Source: an uncultured Bacteroidales bacterium
Lineage (GTDB): Bacteria; Bacteroidota; Bacteroidia; Bacteroidales; Paludibacteraceae
Direction of reading: 5' to 3'
Assembly: GCA_900321005.1 (NCBI GenBank)
Contig: ONUF01000009.1
Location: 47,823 to 111,822 of the forward strand
Length of the DNA stretch: 64,000 nt
In this document: piece after piece, positions 14,998 through 24,044 of the stretch
Layout of the letters: every line of letters begins with the position of its first letter
Position numbering within the stretch: the first letter of the stretch is position 1
Program-made: the position numbers and the translations under genes
The notes under the pieces: model-generated
Databases searched by the model: none
The model's input: only the letters and a program-made list of their open reading frames with translations
Told to the model about the DNA's origin: nothing

Positions 14998-15899
14998 ACT
15001 TTATTTTTGTTAATTTTAAACATTCTGTTCACCGGTCGTACACGGTAGCCGGCCGACCGTAGTTGCTCCAGCAGTCCTTCTTCTCCGCCCAGATAGACGG
15101 CGTTGAGCGTGATGAAACATCCGCCCTGCGCGAGCAAGGGTTGCAGGCGCTTGACCCATTCTTTGTTTCGCCGGCAATAGACCTGGTAGTCCGAATAGGA
15201 GATACTCGTTTTGTTGTTCGGTCCTTCGACTTGGTAGGCTATCTCGGTCAGGCGGCCGTTGCGGTACATGTCCCGGATGGCGCGCTCCTGCTTGACTTCG
15301 TTCTCGGGGTACTCGATGACTTTGAGCAGTTCCCGGCACTGCCAATGGAAGGGCTCGCGATCGAAGAGCATATACATCGTCTCGCCGATATTATCGAGTC
15401 CTACGACGGGGATGTTCCGCTCGGCGGCGACGGACTCAAAGAACGACTCCATCGAGTGCTGCTCATCGTACTGCAGCCACTGCTTCATCAGTTCGGTGCG
15501 GAACATCTCCGTGAGGTAGGAGGGCTTCATGCGGCAGAGTTTGTCGAGCCCCATGCCGAGGTTGATGCGGAGCGAGTTATCGATATACTCGTATTCGGAT
15601 TCGCTGTAGAAATTGCTCAGTTTGATGGAGTCGGGTAGGACGGCAGCCTGGCGGAGTGCCGCTATCGCTTCGTAGTCCTGCATGGCGAACTCCGTCACCA
15701 CTCTCTTGCACTTGCTGAAGCACTTGAAGACATTCGGGATGGTGTCGAGGAACTGCATATTCACCAGGCGGTTCGTAGCCAGGATATACGACTTCTGCTT
15801 GACGGACCGTCCGCTGATCTCATACAGCACCTGCGCCTTTGCCGGAACAAGGAACAAGGCCAAAAGAGCAAGAAGTACTATGTATTTATAATTGATCAT
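14994..15899 (-). CDS. TraB/GumN family protein with both GxxH histidines replaced
   Basis: A 301-residue exported protein resembling TraB/GumN (TIKI-like) proteins, whose two GxxH motifs are thought to bind a catalytic metal. Alignment by eye: the opening VLYEISGRSVKQKSYILATNR matches the family LLWEISG...SYLFGTHH, with GTHH read as ATNR. The C-terminal FITLNAVYLGGEEGL matches the usual VGAGHLxGxxG, with the His replaced by Tyr. VVTEF keeps the conserved acidic residue. It is therefore probably a non-catalytic relative. ATG 15899 (MINYKYIVLLALL) gives a clean signal peptide; the frame extends upstream only through a 7-nt repeat. Confidence 0.75.
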   Translation of the reverse strand: MINYKYIVLLALLALFLVPAKAQVLYEISGRSVKQKSYILATNRLVNMQFLDTIPNVFKCFSKCKRVVTEFAMQDYEAIAALRQAAVLPDSIKLSNFYSESEYEYIDNSLRINLGMGLDKLCRMKPSYLTEMFRTELMKQWLQYDEQHSMESFFESVAAERNIPVVGLDNIGETMYMLFDREPFHWQCRELLKVIEYPENEVKQERAIRDMYRNGRLTEIAYQVEGPNNKTSISYSDYQVYCRRNKEWVKRLQPLLAQGGCFITLNAVYLGGEEGLLEQLRSAGYRVRPVNRMFKINKNKV

Positions 15900-15918
15900 T
15901 GATGATTGATTATTGATC
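15891..15918 (-). repeat. 7-nt tandem repeat at the TPR/TraB-like junction
   Basis: ATTGATC, ATTGATG, ATTGATT, ATTGATC. It spans from the TPR gene stop (TGA at 15917-15919) to the TraB-like start codon (15897-15899), so both signals lie in repeat units. Confidence 0.92.
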
Positions 15919-17878
15919 ATTTAAATCGCGAGATCATGTTATACGCTTGGTAAATACCTAATTCTCCGGCCTTGCTGAGGTCCGGTAGGCCTCGGTCCGT
16001 ATCGCCGGTGTAGATATACGTCAGTCCGCGGTTGAAGTAGGCCTCCGCGAAGTCGGCGTCGATGTCGATGGCTTTGGTATATTGCTTGATCGCCTCGGCG
16101 TACTCATGCTTGGCGCAGAGGATGTTCGCTTTGTTGTAGTACGCGAAGGCGAAGTCCGGGCGCAACGCCAGCACATGGTCGTAGTCGCGCAGAATGAGTT
16201 CATAGTCCGGATCGGCCATGCGGTAACGCCAGTTAGCGCGGCAGAAGACGACGATCGGTTCGGTGTCGCTATCCGCCAGCAAGAGCGCTTTCGTGCAGTC
16301 ATCGACGGCACTCGCGTAGTCCTTGATAATGGCGAACTCCATGGCGCGCGCCAGATAGACGGCCATGCTCTCCGATTGGTCGATGAGCAGGGTCAGCCGG
16401 CGTATCTCCGAGAAGTGGAAGTCCACCATCTCGGCGGTGAGCGTCAGTTCCTGGGTGGTGAACTTCATCGCCGCCGGCAGCACCTCCTGACGGTTCAGCG
16501 CTTCTACCAGCGGGTGGTAGTAATTGGTGCGCCGGAGGCTCATGTCCTGCGTGTAATAGCTGAGCACGATCTGGGGTTCGTTGACGATGTTCTGGTATTT
16601 CTTCTGCACCGCTCCGCGGGTCTGCGAGCCGTATTTCTGCTCGTCCTCGGTAGGCTCAGACTGGTTCTGCGCGGCGGTCGCGGAGAACTGCTTGCGATAG
16701 TCTTTCTTCTGCGGCTGCGCATCGGCGATGACCATGTCGGTGTTAGGTTGGGTTGCCTGTTGCGCCCGGATAACGTCCTTGCGTTCTTCCAGATCATGCG
16801 CTTTCTGGCGATAGCGGTAGGCGGCCGCCTGGTCGCCTTGCTTGGCTTTCGCCTGGGCGGCGAGGTAGTAACTGGGCAGGAAATAAGGATAGCGCGCGAT
16901 GAGAGCGTCCATGTCCTTCACTACCTCTTTCCACTGCTTGAGTTGCATCTCGACTAAGGCGCGCTGGTAGCGCATCTCGACCTTGTCCGGCTCGAGATCG
17001 ATCGCTTTGTTGAAGTCCTCCAGGGCGCGGTTGTAGTCTCCCACCTCCTGACGCATCATACCGCGGTTGTAGTAACAATCGGCTTCGTTGGGCGCTATCT
17101 TCACCGCCTGGTCGTAGTCCGCCAGGGCGCCGCGGTAGTTATGACGGCGGTAGTGCAGCAGACCGCGGTTGATATAGTCGCCCGCCCACTTGGAGCCGAG
17201 GTTGATAGCCTGCGTGAGTTGGGCATAGGCTTCGTCCTCGCGGTTGAGCATGAGATTGGTCACACCCAGCGCGGACCATGCCGCAGGGTTCGTCCTATCG
17301 TATTTGACGGCTTCGGAGAAAGCGTCCAACGCCGGCAGGGTGTCGCCCTTGAGCATGCACACTCGTCCGCGCTCGCTCCAGCCCGAAGCGGATTGGGGTT
17401 CGCGGCGCAGGAGTTGGTCGATGTCCTCCAAGGCCTCGTCGTAGTGCTTCATTAACGCACGCGTGTCTGCGCGAAGAATCATATAGGTGCGGTTTTCCGG
17501 CGAGAAACGCAGTGCCTCCGTGTAGTCCGCCTCCGCCAGTTCCAGTTGGTTCAACTGGCGGTATATATACCCGCGGGCGTAGTAACAACCCGGCGAGAAC
17601 GGATTACGCTCGATCGCGGCGTTACAGTCCCGCAAGGCGCCCTGGTAGTCCTCCAGTTGGATCTTCGCTATCGAGCGGTAGAAATAGGGTTCGGCAAGGT
17701 AGGGCTTGAGGTGAATGACCTGATTGAAATACTGAATCGACAGCACATAGTCCTCGAAATACAGCGCATTCCGTCCGATCGCGGTGATACGATCGGTGTT
17801 GAGTTGCGCGAAGGCAGGAGTACAGAGTACAGAATACAGAGTACAGACTATGAATGCTATTTTCCTATACGTTTTCAA
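15917..17878 (-). CDS. Exported tetratricopeptide repeat (TPR) protein
   Basis: About 653 residues. After a signal peptide ending CTPAFA come roughly ten TPR units (for example YYNRGMMRQEVGDYNRALED and YFNRGLTYIYTGDTDRGL), separated by a charged region about residues 380-430. It is a probable periplasmic protein-interaction scaffold next to the PBP1A gene. There is no ATG or GTG before the signal peptide. TTG at 17878, two bases after the PBP1A stop, or TTG at 17890, which overlaps that stop, must be the start; I prefer 17878. Confidence 0.82.
   Translation of the reverse strand: MKTYRKIAFIVCTLYSVLCTPAFAQLNTDRITAIGRNALYFEDYVLSIQYFNQVIHLKPYLAEPYFYRSIAKIQLEDYQGALRDCNAAIERNPFSPGCYYARGYIYRQLNQLELAEADYTEALRFSPENRTYMILRADTRALMKHYDEALEDIDQLLRREPQSASGWSERGRVCMLKGDTLPALDAFSEAVKYDRTNPAAWSALGVTNLMLNREDEAYAQLTQAINLGSKWAGDYINRGLLHYRRHNYRGALADYDQAVKIAPNEADCYYNRGMMRQEVGDYNRALEDFNKAIDLEPDKVEMRYQRALVEMQLKQWKEVVKDMDALIARYPYFLPSYYLAAQAKAKQGDQAAAYRYRQKAHDLEERKDVIRAQQATQPNTDMVIADAQPQKKDYRKQFSATAAQNQSEPTEDEQKYGSQTRGAVQKKYQNIVNEPQIVLSYYTQDMSLRRTNYYHPLVEALNRQEVLPAAMKFTTQELTLTAEMVDFHFSEIRRLTLLIDQSESMAVYLARAMEFAIIKDYASAVDDCTKALLLADSDTEPIVVFCRANWRYRMADPDYELILRDYDHVLALRPDFAFAYYNKANILCAKHEYAEAIKQYTKAIDIDADFAEAYFNRGLTYIYTGDTDRGLPDLSKAGELGIYQAYNMISRFK
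17819..17846 (-). repeat. 7-nt tandem repeat encoding the TPR protein signal peptide
   Basis: AGTACAG, AGTACAG, AATACAG, AGTACAG. It codes VCTLYSVLCT just before the predicted cleavage site PAFA, almost the same peptide as in the amidase-like gene 3.5 kb away. Confidence 0.92.
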
Positions 17879-17880
17879 TG

Positions 17881-20151
17881 TTATTTGCAACCTTCGTTGG
17901 GGTCAAACCACTCGGGGATATCGAACTGCTCCTCCGGACTATAGCCTAATTCCGGGTCCGCCAGCACTTTCTGCATGTATAGCGCGCAGATAGGCAGAGC
18001 CATCGAAGCACCCTGTCCTTCTGCCATATTATCAAAATGTATGCCACGGTCTTCTCCGCCGACCCACGTACCACATACGAGCGAAGGCGTGAAGCACATG
18101 AACCATCCGTCGGAGTTATTGTTCGTCGTACCTGTTTTTCCGCCCATAGGCGCAGTGATGCCGTATTTGAAGCGGGTGCGGACACCGGTGCCGTGGTCGA
18201 GTACGGCGCGCAGCATATAAATCATCTTATAGGCGGTTGTCTCGCTGATGATCTCGTGCGTCCGCGGGGTGAAAGTACCGATGACATTACCGTTGTTGTC
18301 CTCGATACGGGTGACGTAGAGCGGTTCGGTTCGGATACCCTTGTTGGCAAAAGTGGTGTAGGCATCGACCATCTCCTCGACGCTCACCTCGCACGGACCG
18401 AGACAGAGCGAGACGACCGGATCGAGTTGACCCTGGATTCCGAAGGACTGCATCATCTTCACCAGTTGCTCGGGCGTGAAGAGGGTCATCAGGTAGGCCG
18501 CCATCCAGTTGGACGACTCTTTGAGTCCCCAGGTGAGGGAGACGGTGTCGCCCCAGTATTTCTCGTGGGTGTCGCGCGGCGCCCAGCGGTCGCCGTTCGG
18601 GAGGATGACGACGACGGAGTCATAGACCCAGGTCTCGCAGGGCCACATACCTTCGTCCATCGCGAGCGTGTAGAGGTAGGGCTTGACGGTCGAACCCACC
18701 TGGCGCTTGCCTTTGGTACACATGTCGTATTGGAAATGTGTGAAGTTCGGTCCGCCGACATAGGCTTTCACATGGCCGGTGTGCGGGTCGATGGACATGA
18801 ATCCGCAGCGCAGGTAACTCTTGAGCCACTTGATGGAGTCGTAGGGCGAGAGGGTGGTATCGACCAGTCCGCGGTCATAGGTAAAGACCTGCATCTCCCG
18901 CGGCGTCATAAAGGCTTTGGTGATGGAGTCGGAACTGCAGCCGGCACTGCGCATCCGCCGATAGCGGTCGGTTTGGCGCATGGAGCGGTTCATGATACCA
19001 TCCACCTCCTCTTGCGTGAGTTGCTTGGAGAAAGGCGCGTTCTTCTTGCGTCTGAGTTCGCGGAAGAACGATTTCTGCTGCTCCTGCATGTGCTCGCTCA
19101 CTGCCTCTTCGGCATAGCGCTGCATACGCGAGTCGATGGTAGTGTAGATCTTCAGACCGTCCTGATAGATATCGTATTTGGATCCGTCCGCTTTGCGGTT
19201 CTTCTCGCAGAAACCGTACAAGGGGTTATTGTCCCACTGCTGTCTGTCCAACACATACTGCTGCTTGTTCCACTCCGAATAGTCGCTCTCTTTGGGTTCT
19301 TTGGCCGTCAGCGTAACACGCAGATACTCACGCAGATAGGGCGCGATACCTTGCTTATGATCGACCGAACTGTAGCGGATCTCGAGGGGTATGGCCGCCA
19401 CCGAGTCGCGCGTCGCTGCGTCGATATATCCGTATTTCTCCATCTGTCCTAGCACGGTGTTGCGGCGACCCGTCGCACGCTCGGGATGGCGCACAGGGTT
19501 ATAGAGCGAAGGGTTCTTACACATGCCGACTAACATCGCCGCCTCTTCGAGTTTGAGGTCCTTCGGCGTGGTAGAGAAATAGACCTGCGAAGCCGATTGA
19601 ATACCTACGGCATTATAGAGGAAGTCGAACTGGTTGAGGTACATGAGCAGAATCTCGTCCTTGGAGTAGAGTCGCTCCAGTTTGGTAGCGATGACCCATT
19701 CGATCGGTTTCTGCATGGCGCGCTCGAGGATGTTATTGGCGCGCGGCGACCATAGCTGCTTCGCTAACTGCTGGGTGAGGGTACTACCGCCACCGGCGCG
19801 ACCGAGTTTGAGAATCGCGCGGAACATGGACTTGAAATCCACGCCGGTGTGCTCGTAGAAACGCACGTCTTCGGTCGCGATCAGCGCATCAATCAGGTCC
19901 TGCGAGAGGTCGGTGTATTGCACGCCGATACGGTTCTCATAGCGGTAATAGCGCCCGAGCGATTGCATATCCGACGAGATAATCTCGCTGGCGAAGGTGT
20001 TCTTCGGGTTCTGCAGTTCTTCCAGCGGTGGCAGGTAGCCCAACGCACCTCGCGTGATGAGCCACATGACGAGGAAGACGATTAGGATGCCTCCGAAGAA
20101 AAGGCCCCAGAACCAGAGTAAGAACGGTTTATACCATGTTTTTGTATTCAT
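17881..20151 (-). CDS. mrcA: Bifunctional penicillin-binding protein 1A
   Basis: A 756-residue class A PBP that polymerises and cross-links peptidoglycan at the inner membrane. One N-terminal membrane helix (about residues 10-33) is followed by the glycosyltransferase domain with EDVRFYEHTG (catalytic E94) and GGGSTLTQQLAKQL. The transpeptidase domain has SxxK in GSTVKPY (S487), SSN in KESSNWMAAY and KTG in GGKTGTTNNNSDGW. Length is normal for the phylum. It starts in an ATGA overlap with hemW. Confidence 0.93.
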   Translation of the reverse strand: MNTKTWYKPFLLWFWGLFFGGILIVFLVMWLITRGALGYLPPLEELQNPKNTFASEIISSDMQSLGRYYRYENRIGVQYTDLSQDLIDALIATEDVRFYEHTGVDFKSMFRAILKLGRAGGGSTLTQQLAKQLWSPRANNILERAMQKPIEWVIATKLERLYSKDEILLMYLNQFDFLYNAVGIQSASQVYFSTTPKDLKLEEAAMLVGMCKNPSLYNPVRHPERATGRRNTVLGQMEKYGYIDAATRDSVAAIPLEIRYSSVDHKQGIAPYLREYLRVTLTAKEPKESDYSEWNKQQYVLDRQQWDNNPLYGFCEKNRKADGSKYDIYQDGLKIYTTIDSRMQRYAEEAVSEHMQEQQKSFFRELRRKKNAPFSKQLTQEEVDGIMNRSMRQTDRYRRMRSAGCSSDSITKAFMTPREMQVFTYDRGLVDTTLSPYDSIKWLKSYLRCGFMSIDPHTGHVKAYVGGPNFTHFQYDMCTKGKRQVGSTVKPYLYTLAMDEGMWPCETWVYDSVVVILPNGDRWAPRDTHEKYWGDTVSLTWGLKESSNWMAAYLMTLFTPEQLVKMMQSFGIQGQLDPVVSLCLGPCEVSVEEMVDAYTTFANKGIRTEPLYVTRIEDNNGNVIGTFTPRTHEIISETTAYKMIYMLRAVLDHGTGVRTRFKYGITAPMGGKTGTTNNNSDGWFMCFTPSLVCGTWVGGEDRGIHFDNMAEGQGASMALPICALYMQKVLADPELGYSPEEQFDIPEWFDPNEGCK

Positions 20152-21224
20152 ATCATCAAATCTTCAATTATCCTGTTTAATATATGGATGCCGCTTTGCG
20201 TAGCGACGATGTCTCCTTCGGGTGTCTCGCGCAACAGACCGTCCGCTATATACGGGCTGAGCTCCGCTTGTATCGCTGCGCGGGGCACGCCTCTGTTCGT
20301 ACGAAGGCCAAGCATGATGCGCTCGTTGTAGAGGTCTTTGTCCGTCAGTGTCTCGCTCTCGCGTATCAGGTTGCCGTCCCGGATGCCGCGGAGGTAGGCG
20401 TCCAAGTCGTCGGGGTTCCAACTACGGATGCGACCTATGTAACTGTGTGCGCCGGCGCCGATACCTATATACGGCGTGCCGTCCCAATAACGGCTGTTAT
20501 GCTTGGCTTCGAAGCCCGGCAGCGCAAAATTGCTTACTTCATAATGCACGAATCCGGCATTCTTCAACCGCTCGCATAAGTCGTCATACATCGCGTTCTC
20601 CGTGTCTTCGTCAACGGGCGTCAGTTCGCCCTTATCGCGCATGCGTGTCAGCGCCGTGCCGTCTTCGTACATCAGCCCGTAGCACGATATATGCTGTATG
20701 TTTAGCCGCAAGGCCGTCTCTATGTCCGCTCTCCACTGTTCCATCGTCTGTGCCGGCAGGGCGTACATCAGGTCGATGGAGAGGTTGTTGAAGCCTGCTT
20801 CCTGCGCCATCGTTACTGCCTCTATCGCTTGCACGGCATTATGACGCCGGTCGATGAGCTGCAACAGCGGGTCCTGAAAGGACTGTATCCCGATGGACAG
20901 ACGGTTGATGCCCGCTTTTTTCAAGGCTCGCAGGTATTCCGGTGTCGCATCGCCCGGATTGAGTTCCATCGTGATTTCTTCGGCATCGTTCGTGCCAACG
21001 GCCTCTATTAAACGCTGTATGTCTTGCGGTTCCAACGTACTGGGTGTTCCTCCGCCGAGGTAAATCGTACGAATGGGTTCGCCGGTTTCGTGTTTGCGCG
21101 CCTGTATCTCCGCCAACAAGGCTTCCATGTATTCCGCTCGCCGCTCCAAAAGGGTGGTGGAGAAGAAGTCGCAGTACACGCAGCGCTTCTTGCAAAACGG
21201 AATATGGATGTACAGGCCTGCCAT
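20148..21224 (-). CDS. hemW: Radical SAM heme chaperone HemW
   Basis: A 358-residue radical SAM protein of the HemW (formerly HemN-like) family, which transfers heme. The 4Fe-4S ligands are C11, C15 and C18 in IPFCKKRCVYCDF. Other family marks are IYLGGGTPSTL, SIGIQSFQDP and GIGAGAHSYIG. ATG 21224 overlaps the rarA stop (TGATG); an earlier in-frame start would only add rarA-overlapping sequence and break the usual MAGLYIHIPFC beginning. The family is often misnamed coproporphyrinogen oxidase. Confidence 0.92.
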   Translation of the reverse strand: MAGLYIHIPFCKKRCVYCDFFSTTLLERRAEYMEALLAEIQARKHETGEPIRTIYLGGGTPSTLEPQDIQRLIEAVGTNDAEEITMELNPGDATPEYLRALKKAGINRLSIGIQSFQDPLLQLIDRRHNAVQAIEAVTMAQEAGFNNLSIDLMYALPAQTMEQWRADIETALRLNIQHISCYGLMYEDGTALTRMRDKGELTPVDEDTENAMYDDLCERLKNAGFVHYEVSNFALPGFEAKHNSRYWDGTPYIGIGAGAHSYIGRIRSWNPDDLDAYLRGIRDGNLIRESETLTDKDLYNERIMLGLRTNRGVPRAAIQAELSPYIADGLLRETPEGDIVATQSGIHILNRIIEDLMI

Positions 21225-22444
21225 CAGTCTTTCTTCCAGAATGTCGTTCCGACCAATTCGTCCGGCAGGTACTGCTGTTCGGTCCAATGTCCCGGATAGT
21301 CGTGCGGGTACTTATAGCCGTCGGCGTAGCCGAGTTCTTTCATCAGGCTGGTCGGAGCATTGCGGAGGTGTAGGGGCACAGGTAGGTTGCCCGTCTCACG
21401 CACTTTCGCCAAGGCCGCGTCGATCGCCAGGTAGGCCGAGTTATCTTTCTTGCAAGTCGCCAAGTAGATGGTGGTTTCCGCCAAAGGTATACGCCCTTCC
21501 GGCCAACCGATCTTATTGACCACATCGAAGCAGGTGTTGGCCAACAACATAGCGTTAGGGTTGGCCAAACCGATGTCTTCACTCGCCAAAATGACTAGTC
21601 GCCGCGCGATGAATTTCGGGTCCTCTCCGCCCTCAATCATGCGTGCCAGCCAATAGATGGCAGCTTGCGGGTCACTGCCGCGCACCGACTTGATGAAGGC
21701 CGAGATGATATCGTAGTGCATCTCCCCGTCCTTGTCATAGGCGACGGGGTTCTGCTGCAACTGCTTGGTGACCGTCTCATTATCAATGATTCTCGCACCG
21801 CTGTTGCTTACTAACTCGATGATGTTGAGTAGTTTGCGCGCATCGCCGCCGCTATAGCGCAGCAAAGCCTCCGTGTCCTTTATCTCCAGATTCAGCGACC
21901 GGATATATTCGTCTTTGGTCAGCACGCGGTGGAGCAGTTCCATCAGGTCGTCTTTGTCCAGCGATTTGAGCACATAGACCTGACAGCGGCTGAGCAGGGG
22001 AGTGATGACCTCAAACGAAGGGTTCTCGGTGGTCGCGCCGATGAGGGTGATGGTACCTTCTTCGACGGCGCCTAACAGGCTGTCCTGCTGACTCTTGCTG
22101 AAACGATGGATCTCATCGATGAAGAGGATCGGACTGCGGCTGTCGGCGGGTGCAAAAAGACCGGCATTGAGACTCGCGTTGCGTTTTGCCTTGTCAATCA
22201 CGTCCCTTACTTCCTTCACCCCGCTCGTCACGGCGCTCAGCGTATAGAACGGCCGCTGGAGCTGGTGGGCAATGATGCGCGCGAGGGTGGTCTTACCGAC
22301 TCCCGGAGGACCCCACAAGATAAAACTGGCGATATTGCCGCTCTCGATCATCCGGCGGAGAATCGCTCCTTCGCCCACCAGGTGTTTCTGACCTATGTAC
22401 TCGTCCAAAGTCTTTGGACGCATGCGTTCTGCTAATGGCAACAT
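21224..22444 (-). CDS. rarA: Replication-associated recombination protein RarA (MgsA)
   Basis: A 406-residue AAA+ ATPase acting at stalled replication forks. It has MRPKTLDEYIGQKHL, Walker A GPPGVGKTTLA, Walker B ILFIDEIHRFSK, sensor ATTENPSFEV, and the C-terminal tetramerisation part ending in DYPGHWTEQQYLP. Length and motifs are complete. The start overlaps the recN end by 13 bp. Confidence 0.94.
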   Translation of the reverse strand: MLPLAERMRPKTLDEYIGQKHLVGEGAILRRMIESGNIASFILWGPPGVGKTTLARIIAHQLQRPFYTLSAVTSGVKEVRDVIDKAKRNASLNAGLFAPADSRSPILFIDEIHRFSKSQQDSLLGAVEEGTITLIGATTENPSFEVITPLLSRCQVYVLKSLDKDDLMELLHRVLTKDEYIRSLNLEIKDTEALLRYSGGDARKLLNIIELVSNSGARIIDNETVTKQLQQNPVAYDKDGEMHYDIISAFIKSVRGSDPQAAIYWLARMIEGGEDPKFIARRLVILASEDIGLANPNAMLLANTCFDVVNKIGWPEGRIPLAETTIYLATCKKDNSAYLAIDAALAKVRETGNLPVPLHLRNAPTSLMKELGYADGYKYPHDYPGHWTEQQYLPDELVGTTFWKKD

Positions 22445-24009
22445 AATAATTCCTTTGCTGTTTTCAAGGCGGCCTCTGTGACATTCTTTCCGCTAAGCAT
22501 CGACGCGATTTCGTTCACTCGCTCGGATTCATTCAAGAGGCTGATATGCGTCTCGGTGCGCTTGTCCGTATCGGCCTTATAGACCTTATAATGGGTTTGG
22601 CCCAACGCCGCTATCTGCGGCAGGTGGGTGATAGCAATGATCTGGCGGGTCTTCGCCATGTCTCGCATGATGGACGCCATTTGTGTCGCTATCTCACCGC
22701 TCACACCCGTGTCTATCTCATCGAAGATGATGGTCGGCAGGCCTTTGGTGCTGGCGATGAGCGCTTTCACGCATAGCATCAACCGGCTTATCTCACCGCC
22801 CGAAGCCACTTCACTCACGTTGCGCAGGCTCTGGTTGAGGTTCGCGGCAAAGAGTATCTGCACCTCGTCGCACCCGCTCGGCGTAAAGTCGGCGGTGGGC
22901 AACACAGGTATCTCCACTTTGGCATGCGCCACACCCAGACGCGTCAGTCCCTTTACGAGTCGCTCGCATATCTGCGGCACGACGGCCTTACGGCTCTTGG
23001 TCAGCGTCTCCGCCGCTTTGGTGAGCGCTGCTCGCTTGGATGCCACCTCGTTCTCTGCCTGCGATATATCAAAATCAAAACTGTCTAAGCGGTTGACTTG
23101 TTCCGCCAACTCGTCGCGCAGCGCGATCAGTTCCTCGATCTTCTCCGCACTGAACTTATGCAGCAGGCTGTTCAGGCTGTCCATGCGCTCTTCAACCCAA
23201 TTGAGCCGCTGCGGGTCCATCTCCACGCGATTCGCCATCCGCTCCGCTTCATCCGCTATATCCTGCAACTCGATGCGGGCGCTGTCGAGCCGTTTCTGCA
23301 GTTCCGGCGCGGCTTCATCTAAGCGGCAGGCACGGATAGCGTCCAGCGCACTGCCTTGCTCGCCGTTGAGTGCTGCTACCGCCGTCTCCAGCGCCATGCG
23401 GATCTCTTCGGCATGACTCAGACGGAACTGCTCTTGCTCCAGTTCGTCCAACTCACCCGCCTGCAGATTGGCTTCGTCCAAAAGCTTGTAGCGGTACTGA
23501 ATATAATCCGCGTCCTGCTGGCTCTTCTTGGCCAGGTCCTGCAATTTGCGCAGTGCCTCTACGGCCGCGGTATAGGCCTCATAGTGCACATTGTAATCCG
23601 ACCGCAGGGCATCGTTCTGCGCGATCGCATCCAAGACCTCCAGTTGAAAATCGGCGTTCTCAATCAGCAGATTGGCGTGCTGCGAGTGGATGTCAATCAG
23701 TTTGTTAGCTAAGAGTTTCAACTCCTGCAGCGTCACCACACTATCGTCCACGAACGAACGACTCTTGCCGGAAGCGTATAACTCGCGGCGGATGATGCCT
23801 TCGTCAAATTCCGCCTCGATGATACACTTGTCCTCGCCGTCGGTGATGGCTTTGCTGTCCGCGCGGGCACCGAGCACCAAGGCCAGGGCACCGAGGATGA
23901 TACTCTTTCCTGCACCCGTCTCACCCGTCATCACCGAGAAGCCGGCTCCGAAGTCGATATCCAGGTGGCTGATCAGTGCGTAGTTCTGTATGTGTAAATG
24001 CTTTAGCAT
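22432..24009 (-). CDS. recN: DNA repair protein RecN, with a short internal gap
   Basis: A 525-residue SMC-like ATPase for double-strand break repair. Walker A is GETGAGKS (about 29-36), the signature is EVASGGEISRLML, Walker B is TIIFDEIDTGVSG, and a long coiled coil lies between. After CIIEAEFDEG (about residue 70) the usual 20-odd residues before IIRRELYASGKSR in Bacteroidota RecN are missing, making the protein shorter than the usual ~550. This loop is variable in the family, so function may be kept. Confidence 0.92.
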   Translation of the reverse strand: MLKHLHIQNYALISHLDIDFGAGFSVMTGETGAGKSIILGALALVLGARADSKAITDGEDKCIIEAEFDEGIIRRELYASGKSRSFVDDSVVTLQELKLLANKLIDIHSQHANLLIENADFQLEVLDAIAQNDALRSDYNVHYEAYTAAVEALRKLQDLAKKSQQDADYIQYRYKLLDEANLQAGELDELEQEQFRLSHAEEIRMALETAVAALNGEQGSALDAIRACRLDEAAPELQKRLDSARIELQDIADEAERMANRVEMDPQRLNWVEERMDSLNSLLHKFSAEKIEELIALRDELAEQVNRLDSFDFDISQAENEVASKRAALTKAAETLTKSRKAVVPQICERLVKGLTRLGVAHAKVEIPVLPTADFTPSGCDEVQILFAANLNQSLRNVSEVASGGEISRLMLCVKALIASTKGLPTIIFDEIDTGVSGEIATQMASIMRDMAKTRQIIAITHLPQIAALGQTHYKVYKADTDKRTETHISLLNESERVNEIASMLSGKNVTEAALKTAKELLCCH

Positions 24010-24012
24010 TCC

Positions 24013-24044
24013 CTAATTCTCTAATTCACTAATTCACTCATTCA
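24013..24044 (-). repeat. 8-nt tandem repeat between porD and recN
   Basis: CTAATTCT, CTAATTCA, CTAATTCA, CTCATTCA fill the gap and cover the porD stop (TGA at 24038-24040). Confidence 0.88.

Noticed and set aside
18037-19452. 471-codon plus-strand frame opposite the PBP1A gene
   Set aside because: Shadow of PBP1A, whose catalytic motifs are all on the minus strand.
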